A stretch of DNA of 10,662 nt from Phycisphaerales bacterium (lineage in GTDB: Bacteria > Planctomycetota > Phycisphaerae > Tepidisphaerales > Tepidisphaeraceae): contig JAQGHH010000145.1 in NCBI GenBank assembly GCA_028288945.1, positions 1-10,662 on the forward strand. Direction: 5' to 3'. Under the pieces are notes generated by a model. It did not search any database and had not been told where the DNA came from. It was given only the letters and a program-made list of their open reading frames with translations. The translations under genes and the position numbers were made by a program. Positions 1 through 6,367 of the stretch are shown one piece after another. Within the stretch, counting starts at the first letter, position 1; each line of letters begins with the position of its first letter.

Positions 1-1
1 C

Positions 2-136
2 GAAGAAACATTGAAACAGGAACCACCCGAGACGCGCGAAGATCTCCGCGCCGCCATCGATCAAATTGCCGCGTGCCTGGGGTCGTACAAGTCACCCGCC
101 GAGGCGTTCAAAAGTCTTGGAATCGGGCCGGATTGA
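2..136 (+). CDS. C-terminal end of an unidentified protein (5' end outside window)
   Basis: An open frame enters from the left edge and ends at TGA 134-136, giving 44 residues. The tail is rich in charged residues, then has an amphipathic helix-like stretch (EDLRAAIDQIAACLGSYKSP) and ends in FKSLGIGPD. It has no stop from the window edge onward and reads as an ordinary soluble protein C-terminus. It converges on the transporter operon, whose last stop lies at 174-176, leaving only 37 bases between the two genes and no visible terminator hairpin. I do not recognise the family and assign no function. A chance open frame of this length is possible in GC-rich DNA, but the sensible amino-acid composition and the tight convergent arrangement favour a real gene end. 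Confidence 0.62.
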   Translation, partial: EETLKQEPPETREDLRAAIDQIAACLGSYKSPAEAFKSLGIGPD

Positions 137-173
137 GCGATTTGACGAGCGGCAGCACCAAAGGATTTCGACA

Positions 174-1388
174 TCAGGTCTTGAGTCGGCGCGGGTCGAA
201 CGCATCGCGCAGACCGTCCCCCACGAGATTGAAGGCCACGACCGCCAGAAAGATGAACACGCCGGGCCAGAGAACCCACGGGTGCTGATTTAGCTCGACA
301 ATGTCCATCGCGTTGTGGAGCATGTTCCCCCAAGACGGGTCGGGCTCGGAGATGCCCAAGCCTAGCAGCGACAGGGCCGATTCGCCGAGGATGTAGGCGG
401 GGATTCTCAGAGTCATCGTGACGATGACATAACTCGTCGTGTTCGGGAGCACGTGGCGGGCGATGATCCGGGCATGGCCCAAGCCCACGGCGCGGGCGGC
501 GAGGACGTAGCTCTCCTGCATGATCGACTGCACCATGCCGCGGATCACCATCGCGAAGCTGGGCCAGCCGACAATGGATAGGATGAGGATGATCGCGAAA
601 TAGACTTTAATCGACCCCATATTCGACGGGAATGCGAAGCGCAGCATGAGCAGCAAATAGAAGCCGGGCAGGAGCAAGACCATCTGGCTGAAGCTGTAGA
701 GCAGATCGTCGATGCGGCCGCCGAAATACCCCATCGCCCCGCCCAGCGCGAGCCCGATCAGCAGTACGAAGAACGTGCCGATCAATCCGATCGTCATCGA
801 GATGCGCGACCCGTAACAGAGCCGGCTGAAGACGTCACGTCCGGAGTTGTCGGCGCCCATCAAATACACGCGCGAGAAGTAACCGTGCGACTGCAAGCCG
901 GGGCTGATGGGATCGACGCCAAAAAGGTGAATGGTGCTGGGGATGAAACCCAGCAGCGAATGAGAATCGCCGCGGGTGAAGAGGCGGAGGTAGAGCCGTT
1001 GCGACTGGTCCTCGTCGCGCACCTCCGCGAACGTCGCCATGTCCGTATAAATTCGCAGAGGGTGGACGAACGGACGAATCGAAAATCCATTGCCGTCCAC
1101 GAAGTGGACGTTGGGCGGCGCCCACAGCAACTCGCGCGCTTCGGAGTCGAATGAGTATGGCGAGATGAAGTCCGCAAAGACAACGACGATGTACAACAGC
1201 ACGAGGATCGCGAGCCCGGCCAATCCCGGCCGATGGCGACGGAACCCCCGCCAGGCGATTCGCAACGGCCCCTCGAAGCGCGGGCGCGAATCCAGCGCGC
1301 CCGCCTCGGCGGACGGCTCCTGCGGCGCGACCGGATGGGTCGGGTCTAGGGTCGCCGAAGTTTGCCCCGCTATCGTCGGGTCAGGCAT
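174..1388 (-). CDS. Peptide ABC transporter permease, DppC/OppC type, with large extracytoplasmic insertion (set B)
   Basis: Inner-membrane permease subunit of a dipeptide/oligopeptide importer, 404 aa from the chosen start. Residues 1-50 are a Pro/Ala-rich cytoplasmic tail and TM1 is about 55-75. A long extracytoplasmic segment follows (about 76-175). Then come the family signature GADNSGRDVFSRL (178-190), further membrane segments, and the EAA loop that docks on the ATPase (E292 to N316, ESYVLAARAVGLG...HVLPN). The C-terminus NLVGDGLRDAFDPR is typical of DppC. Family members are usually about 300 aa; the excess is the N-tail plus the TM1-TM2 insertion. I chose ATG 1388 because GAGG lies 7 nt upstream and it overlaps the preceding stop by 8 bases (ATGCCTGA). 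A longer in-frame start at 1427 would overlap the upstream gene by 47 bases. It is the last gene of the operon. Confidence 0.93.
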   Translation of the reverse strand: MPDPTIAGQTSATLDPTHPVAPQEPSAEAGALDSRPRFEGPLRIAWRGFRRHRPGLAGLAILVLLYIVVVFADFISPYSFDSEARELLWAPPNVHFVDGNGFSIRPFVHPLRIYTDMATFAEVRDEDQSQRLYLRLFTRGDSHSLLGFIPSTIHLFGVDPISPGLQSHGYFSRVYLMGADNSGRDVFSRLCYGSRISMTIGLIGTFFVLLIGLALGGAMGYFGGRIDDLLYSFSQMVLLLPGFYLLLMLRFAFPSNMGSIKVYFAIILILSIVGWPSFAMVIRGMVQSIMQESYVLAARAVGLGHARIIARHVLPNTTSYVIVTMTLRIPAYILGESALSLLGLGISEPDPSWGNMLHNAMDIVELNQHPWVLWPGVFIFLAVVAFNLVGDGLRDAFDPRRLKT

Positions 1389-2379
1389 GGCTGATCCTCG
1401 GGTCGACCCACGCCAGCAGGATTTCACCGATCAGGTTTCCGACGACGAGCATGACGCTGCCGATCAGGAACACCGACATGATCAGATCAGAGTCCTTGTT
1501 ATAGAGGGCATCCAAAAGCAGTTTCCCCATCCCGTCGTAGTTGATGACGTTTTCCAGCAGTGCCGCCCCGCCAAAAAGTGCGGCAAACTCGAACCCAAGT
1601 AATGTGACAAGGGGATTGATCGCATTACGCAAGGCGTGCTTGAATATGACGGACATTTCGGAAAGTCCCTTGGCCCGCGCGGTGGTGATGAATTGCTGGC
1701 CGAGCGTCTCGACCATGTTGGCGCGGGCGATGCGCTGCAGGCCGGCCAGCGCGCCGAATGTCAGGACGACGACCGGGATGATTAAGTGCCGCAGGTAATC
1801 GAGTGATTGATTGACGACGGACATTTGATCATGGTTCAGCGGGTCGCGTAGCCCGCCGGGCGGAAGCCACTGCACCCTGCTGGCGAACAGCCAGAGCAGC
1901 AGAAGCGCAAGAAAGAAGCCGGGCAGGCTCATCCCAATGAAACTGAAAATCGTCGCAATCTTGTCAGGCAGCCGGTATTGCCGGGCGGCGGCATAAGTGC
2001 CCAAGGGGATGGCGAGCATCCACGTAAACAGCAGCGTCACGACGTTCAGGATCAGCGTCGCATTGATCCGCGCCGGCAGTATGGTCGACACAGGTTGATC
2101 GTACTTGGAGCTACGCCCCAGGCTTCGCTGAAAGATCCCGGGATCGGCTTTGGAACTAAATAAACGGGTGACTCCCAGCCAGTTGCAGTATTGCTTCCAT
2201 CCGGGCTGGTCCTGGCCGTAGAGATGGCGGCGCTGCTCAATGTACTGCTGGCTGACGGTTGGATCGTCCGTTACGACCATCATTCCCGGGGAGGCCCTGA
2301 TGATCGTGAACGAGACGATCGTCGAAAGAAAAATGAGGGCCGCGCCAAAGAGCAGCCGCCGAATGAGGTAGGCGGTCAT
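1381..2379 (-). CDS. Peptide ABC transporter permease, DppB/OppB type (set B)
   Basis: Membrane permease, 332 aa, that would pair with the DppC-type protein encoded immediately downstream to form the translocation channel. It begins with the classic DppB N-terminus MTAYLIRRLL and TM1 (about 9-27). An extracytoplasmic loop of about 75 residues follows, then the core starting at RINATLILNVVTLL (104-117). SLPGFFLALL (151-160) and WLPPGG (171-176) are family hallmarks. The ATPase-docking EAA loop is FITTARAKGL...IFKHALRNA (230-253), and the C-terminus ends LLAWVDPRISHA. The start overlaps the stop of the upstream binding-protein gene by four bases (ATGA). No good Shine-Dalgarno precedes it, so translation is probably coupled to the upstream gene. 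The length is slightly above the usual value of about 310-330. Peptide specificity cannot be told from sequence; other DppB-family substrates such as nickel or oligosaccharides remain possible. Confidence 0.95.
   Translation of the reverse strand: MTAYLIRRLLFGAALIFLSTIVSFTIIRASPGMMVVTDDPTVSQQYIEQRRHLYGQDQPGWKQYCNWLGVTRLFSSKADPGIFQRSLGRSSKYDQPVSTILPARINATLILNVVTLLFTWMLAIPLGTYAAARQYRLPDKIATIFSFIGMSLPGFFLALLLLWLFASRVQWLPPGGLRDPLNHDQMSVVNQSLDYLRHLIIPVVVLTFGALAGLQRIARANMVETLGQQFITTARAKGLSEMSVIFKHALRNAINPLVTLLGFEFAALFGGAALLENVINYDGMGKLLLDALYNKDSDLIMSVFLIGSVMLVVGNLIGEILLAWVDPRISHA
1396..1399 (-). promoter_or_regulatory. Shine-Dalgarno GAGG deciding the start of the set B dppC-type gene
   Basis: On the minus strand GAGG sits 7 nt before ATG 1388, inside the 3' end of the upstream permease gene. 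It supports this ATG over the upstream in-frame start at 1427. Confidence 0.6.
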
Positions 2380-4247
2380 TTCGCCGCGTCCAGGATGAAA
2401 ATCTCGTCCTCGTTATGAAACGCCGCGGTGCGGAGCGGCGAGGGCGAGGGGAATAGGTTGCCGAACTTGCGGCGGATCGCCACCACGCGCTCAGTTGTCG
2501 TCGTATAGATGAACGGCTGTTCGCGGTAGAGGATGCCGACCCATTCGCCGTACAACTGCTTGCGCTTGCCTTTGTCCATTTCCGAAATGGCGGTATTGAA
2601 GATATCGTCTTCACGCTTTTCCCAGTCGTAGCTCGGTGTCTTTTGGAAGGGCCACCACATGTGCAGCCGCGCGCTGCTCTTCCAGATATTGGCACCCCAA
2701 TGTGGGTCGCGGCTGCCGGTCAGACCAAAGACGATGCATTCCCAATCGAACGAGACGTCCACCTTCTGCACCAGAAGGTTGAAGGTCAGAGGGAGCGTGT
2801 TAACGTCCATGCCGACCTTCCGCAGGTCGGTGGAGATGAAGGTCGCCATTTCGATGCGCTGGTTGTTCTCGGAGTTTGTGTTGAGGGTGAAGGAGACCTT
2901 GTTGCCCTGTTCGTCGCTGAGGATGCCGCTTCCGTCGCGCACCTTAAGGCCCATCTCGGCCAATAAGGCCTTGGCTTTAGCAGGGTCATACGGATAGGGC
3001 TGGTATTCGGGGTACTGGAAGAAGCCGGGGTTCAGCGTGTAATGCGCGGCCAGCGGATAGCCGAGGTTGCTTAGCACGTTTCGCACCAGGGCGCTGCGGT
3101 CGATGGCATAGGCGACCGCCCTGCGGAATCGGGGGTCACGGAACCACTTGACCTTGTACTCGGCAAGTTTGCCCGCCTTGGCCGCGTCGGAATTCAAATT
3201 GAAGCAGACGAATTCCGCGCCGCCCGCCGGGCCGAGTTGATAGAGGGTGAAATTGTCGGCGTTTTGCGCGGGCAGAAGCTCCCGCACGTCCTTGCCGTGG
3301 CGCAGCGCGAAGGCGTCGGTGACCTTCTGCTGGAAATTCAGAAACATGACGTTGACGTCGCGGACCAGGAGGAAAACCAGTCGATCGAGGTACGGCAACT
3401 GATTGCCGGCGGCGTCCTTCTTCCAGTAGTGCGGATTGCGCTTGAGCGTGACACGCTCGCCCCGACGGTATTCGCCGAGCATGAACGCGTTGGTGCCCAC
3501 GATGTCTTCCGGCTTGCTGTCGGGAGACATGGCACTGCCGAAGGAGCCGTCCGCCACCTGCGGGGCGTATTTCGCCTTGCTGCAAATGTTGGGGCTGCCG
3601 ACCAGTTGGTCGAAGATGGCTATTTTTTGCGGTAGCGTGAAGCGCACCGTGTACGGGTCGACTGCTTCCACCTTCACGATCTTTCCTTCGAAAGTCGTGG
3701 CGTCGCGCATCGAGCAAGGCCATCGCGGATCCTGACCCGCCGGGCGCGACAGATCATAGACCAGGTCGTTCCAGGTAAAGACGACGTCGTCGGCGGTAAA
3801 AGGAGTCCCGTCATTGAACTGGACGCCCTTGCGGAGATGAAACGTCCAGACGAGCCCGTCGTCGCTGTTCTCCCATTTCTCGGCCAGCGCGGGAATCGTT
3901 TCGCCGGTCCACGGGTCTTCGTCCGTCAGGCCCTGAAAGATCCGCTGGGTGAAATCGGTCGTGCTGGTTTCACCGGCGGTGATCGGGTTGAAGCTCTTGG
4001 GTTCTCCGGGAATGTCGCGCACGAGCTGTCCGCCATACTTGCCGACGACGGGTTTGTATTGGTCGCGGGTGACGTAGGGAACGCCCACCTTGATCGTAGT
4101 CGACCGGACCGGCGCCTCGGGCGAGGCGGAAGTCGACGCGGTTGAAGGGCTCGAAGTTTTGGCGTCATCCTTCTTGCGATCACACCCGCCGGCGAGCGAA
4201 ATCGCGAGAAGCATGCCGATGAACGTGGGAGTAAGGAGTCGGATCAT
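2376..4247 (-). CDS. Extracellular solute-binding protein family 5, lipoprotein (set B peptide transporter)
   Basis: Peptide-binding receptor of the set B importer, 623 aa. Residues 1-21 form a lipoprotein signal peptide (MIRLLTPTFIGMLLAISLAGG) with the lipidated Cys at 22. A charged and Ser/Thr-rich tether follows (about 23-50). The family 5 domain (SBP_bac_5, DppA/OppA fold) starts at about residue 75. Its signature runs from LAEKWENSDDGLVWTFHLRK (121-140) to FNDGTPFTADDVVFTW (144-159). The internal RFRRAVAYAIDRSALV block is also characteristic. The protein is longer than E. coli DppA (about 535 aa), mainly through the tether and loops. ATG 4247 has no recognisable Shine-Dalgarno. A possible promoter just upstream would give an almost leaderless transcript. 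The gene ends in a 4-base overlap with the DppB-type gene. Peptide is the likeliest ligand, but family 5 proteins also bind other solutes. Confidence 0.95.
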   Translation of the reverse strand: MIRLLTPTFIGMLLAISLAGGCDRKKDDAKTSSPSTASTSASPEAPVRSTTIKVGVPYVTRDQYKPVVGKYGGQLVRDIPGEPKSFNPITAGETSTTDFTQRIFQGLTDEDPWTGETIPALAEKWENSDDGLVWTFHLRKGVQFNDGTPFTADDVVFTWNDLVYDLSRPAGQDPRWPCSMRDATTFEGKIVKVEAVDPYTVRFTLPQKIAIFDQLVGSPNICSKAKYAPQVADGSFGSAMSPDSKPEDIVGTNAFMLGEYRRGERVTLKRNPHYWKKDAAGNQLPYLDRLVFLLVRDVNVMFLNFQQKVTDAFALRHGKDVRELLPAQNADNFTLYQLGPAGGAEFVCFNLNSDAAKAGKLAEYKVKWFRDPRFRRAVAYAIDRSALVRNVLSNLGYPLAAHYTLNPGFFQYPEYQPYPYDPAKAKALLAEMGLKVRDGSGILSDEQGNKVSFTLNTNSENNQRIEMATFISTDLRKVGMDVNTLPLTFNLLVQKVDVSFDWECIVFGLTGSRDPHWGANIWKSSARLHMWWPFQKTPSYDWEKREDDIFNTAISEMDKGKRKQLYGEWVGILYREQPFIYTTTTERVVAIRRKFGNLFPSPSPLRTAAFHNEDEIFILDAAK

Positions 4248-4256
4248 GTCGCCGGG

Positions 4257-4284
4257 ATTGTAAACGAAAATCAGCGAATGTCGC
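4257..4284 (-). promoter_or_regulatory. Possible internal promoter before the set B binding-protein gene
   Basis: Reading the minus strand, GCGACA (4284-4279; 4 of 6 matches to TTGACA) is followed after 16 nt by TACAAT (4262-4257; 5 of 6 matches to TATAAT). Initiation would fall near 4250, only about 3 nt before ATG 4247. This fits the missing Shine-Dalgarno if the message is leaderless. It lies in the 54-base gap between transporter sets A and B, so set B could be expressed separately. A match of this quality can arise by chance. Confidence 0.3.
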
Positions 4285-4301
4285 CTCTCGGGCGGGTACG
4301 G

Positions 4302-5357
4302 CTAGATCTTCGCCGCCTCGCGTTTGGGGTCGAAGACGTCGCGGAGGCCGTCGCCCAGGAAGTTTAGGCTTAGGAGCGTCACGCTCAAGAGGGCGCACGG
4401 GGCGATCAGCATGTACCAGTAGTGGTGGATCGAGTTTAGGCCCGGGATCAGGCCTTCGCTGGCCAGCAGGCCCCAGGTCGGGATGGGTGGCTGTACGCCG
4501 ATGCCAAGGAAGCTGAGGAACGACTCCTGCAAGATGGCCTGCGGCACCGTGAGGGTGGCATAGACGCTGATGGGGCCGATGAGGTTGGGGAGCAAATGGC
4601 GCGTGAAGATTCGCCATTCACCCAATCCCGCGGCCCGGCAGGCTTCGATGAACGGAAGCGAGCGGAGGCTGAGCACCTGGCCGCGGATGACGCGGGCCAT
4701 CGTCAGCCAACTGACGAGGCCGATCGCGAGGAAGAGCACGACGAGGTTGGCGGCCCTCGGCCCGAGGCCGATTTTTCCGAGCCTGGGTTCGAGTGCGATC
4801 TTGAAGAGAACGACCAGCAGGATGTAGGGAAGGCCGTAGAGAATGTCGACCGAGCGCATGAGGAGTGAGTCGATCCATCCGCCGCGATAGCCGGCGAGGA
4901 GGCCGACGGCCACGCCGAGCACGACCGAGATCGCCGCGGCGGCGATGCCGATGGTCAGGCTGATCACCCCGCCGAGCAGGCATCGCCCCAGCAAACTGCG
5001 GCCATGGGTGTCGGTGCCGAACCAGAGGGATATTCGGCCGGCCAGCGACGAGTCGACGGGGTCCTGTGGAAGGCCGCTCGCGCGCTCGTACTGGGCGCGG
5101 TCGAAATGCGGCCCCACCCGCGAAAGGTACGGCGTCTGCCGGTCGAAGTAGAGCGGCCCTGCCGGGTGCTTGTGGTCCTGGCCGGGCGCATCGAGTGTGA
5201 GTGGGAGCGTGAGCAGGCACGTGAGGACGATCAACGCCAGGACCCCCCCGCCAATGAGCATGCGCCCGCTGGCATGAAGTCGACGGGAGAGGCGGCGCGA
5301 CGACCGCTCACTTGCGGGATTCGCGGGGCGGAGGATGGGGCTCGTCATTGTGGACAT
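4302..5357 (-). CDS. Peptide ABC transporter permease, DppC/OppC type (set A)
   Basis: Membrane permease subunit, 351 aa from ATG 5357. A Ser/Arg-rich cytoplasmic tail (1-32) precedes TM1 (about 34-54). An extracytoplasmic segment of about 60 residues follows, then the signature FGTDTHGRSLLGR (113-125), where most relatives have GRD. The core membrane segments come next, with the EAA loop FIEACRAAGLGEWRIFTRHLLPN (236-258, EACRAAG and LLPN being key). The C-terminus LNFLGDGLRDVFDPKRE is typical of DppC. The start is uncertain. ATG 5348 is three codons downstream. The open frame continues to a GTG at 5423, but that extension is just translation through the inverted repeat at 5378-5443. No clear Shine-Dalgarno precedes either ATG. 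The gene lies 83 bases after the DppB-type gene it should pair with. Confidence 0.93.
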   Translation of the reverse strand: MSTMTSPILRPANPASERSSRRLSRRLHASGRMLIGGGVLALIVLTCLLTLPLTLDAPGQDHKHPAGPLYFDRQTPYLSRVGPHFDRAQYERASGLPQDPVDSSLAGRISLWFGTDTHGRSLLGRCLLGGVISLTIGIAAAAISVVLGVAVGLLAGYRGGWIDSLLMRSVDILYGLPYILLVVLFKIALEPRLGKIGLGPRAANLVVLFLAIGLVSWLTMARVIRGQVLSLRSLPFIEACRAAGLGEWRIFTRHLLPNLIGPISVYATLTVPQAILQESFLSFLGIGVQPPIPTWGLLASEGLIPGLNSIHHYWYMLIAPCALLSVTLLSLNFLGDGLRDVFDPKREAAKI

Positions 5358-5377
5358 GGGTCTGCTATCGTCGCGGA

Positions 5378-5443
5378 TGACGAGTGATGAGTGAAACGTG
5401 ACGAGAGTAGACGCATGTGTCACGTTTCACTTATCACTCGTCA
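5378..5443. repeat. 25-bp inverted repeat with 16-nt loop between the set A permease genes
   Basis: Bases 5378-5402 and 5419-5443 are reverse complements at 24 of 25 positions; the exception is 5389/5432. The spacer is 5403-5418. The right arm contains the stop codon of the upstream permease gene (TGA at 5443-5441). The left arm ends about 20 nt before ATG 5357. The arms also carry short repeated units of the form GACGAGTG/GATGAGTG. No T-run follows the hairpin on either strand, so a simple intrinsic terminator is unlikely. An mRNA hairpin here could affect processing or the start of the downstream gene. The sequence style is that of a dispersed palindromic element, which I infer and cannot test from one copy. 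Confidence 0.85.
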
Positions 5444-6367
5444 CGCTTTCGCCGTCACGTCGATTCTCGGGTCGATGAACGCATATGCCACATCCACCAA
5501 CAGGTTGAGCGCCAGCAGGAACACCGAATAAATCATCACGGTGCCCAGGATCAGCGTCTGGTCGCGGTTTAACACACTGTTGACGAAATGCTGGCCCAGG
5601 CCGGGGATGTTGAAGACTTTTTCGACGACGAAGGAGCCGGTCAGGGTAGCCGCGGCGGCGGGGCCGAGGTAACTCAGCACCGGCAGAAACGCATTTTTCA
5701 GCGCGTGTTTCCAGATGATCAGCGAACGCGACAAGCCCTTGGCGCGGGCGGTGCGGATGAAGTCGCTGCTGAGCACATCGATCATCGCCACCCGCGTCAG
5801 TCGGGCGATGTATGCCATCGGCGCCAGAGAAAGCGCCAGCCCCGGCAACACCAGATCCCGCGGCGAGCCCCATGTGCCGATCGGAAAAATTTTAAATTGC
5901 GAACAGAAGATCGCGAAGAGCACCGATGCGGAAACGAAGCTCGGCAGGCTGATGCCGACCAGCGCGACCGACAGGCTGAACCAGTCGAACGGCCCCCCCC
6001 GCCGGACCGCGGCCAGCGCGCCGATACCTACCCCCACGATCACCGCGACCGTCATCGCGAAGACGCCCAGGGTCACCGAGACCGGCAGCGCGTCGCCGAC
6101 GATTTTTGTGACGGACCATTCTTCGTACGTGAGGCTCGGACCCAGGTCGCCCTTGAGCATCATCACGGGATAATGCCCCAGAAACTGATACCAACTCTGG
6201 GCATGGAGGCGCTCCTTGGTCGCTTTAATCACCGCCTCGTTGACCTTCTTGTCGGTGCGGGTGAAGGGGTCGCCCGGCGCGATCCAGACGAGGAAGAACG
6301 TGGTCAGGTAGATGATTGCCAGGATCAGTGGAAACTGAAGCAGGCGGGTTGCGATGAAGCGTCCCAT
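5441..6367 (-). CDS. Peptide ABC transporter permease, DppB/OppB type (set A)
   Basis: Membrane permease, 308 aa, typical length for DppB. The N-terminus MGRFIATRLLQFPLIL and TM1 (about 9-30) lead into the APGDPF motif (30-35), a family hallmark. An extracytoplasmic loop, the core segments, ISLPSFVSASVL (139-150) and the ATPase-docking EAA loop FIRTARAKGL...IIWKHALKNAFLP (203-229) follow. The C-terminus is AYAFIDPRI. The open frame runs further upstream to 6670, but that part is an out-of-frame reading of the binding-protein gene. ATG 6367 is right because it gives the standard N-terminus, overlaps the upstream stop by one base (TAATG), and follows a GAGGTG 8 nt away. An 8-G run in the coding strand (5993-6000) encodes part of the RRGGP stretch. 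It would pair with the DppC-type protein at 4302-5357. Confidence 0.95.
   Translation of the reverse strand: MGRFIATRLLQFPLILAIIYLTTFFLVWIAPGDPFTRTDKKVNEAVIKATKERLHAQSWYQFLGHYPVMMLKGDLGPSLTYEEWSVTKIVGDALPVSVTLGVFAMTVAVIVGVGIGALAAVRRGGPFDWFSLSVALVGISLPSFVSASVLFAIFCSQFKIFPIGTWGSPRDLVLPGLALSLAPMAYIARLTRVAMIDVLSSDFIRTARAKGLSRSLIIWKHALKNAFLPVLSYLGPAAAATLTGSFVVEKVFNIPGLGQHFVNSVLNRDQTLILGTVMIYSVFLLALNLLVDVAYAFIDPRIDVTAKA

Noticed and set aside
5358..5423. Longer set A DppC start at GTG 5423
   Set aside because: The added residues are only a translation of the 25-bp inverted repeat and loop. They do not resemble a DppC N-terminus.
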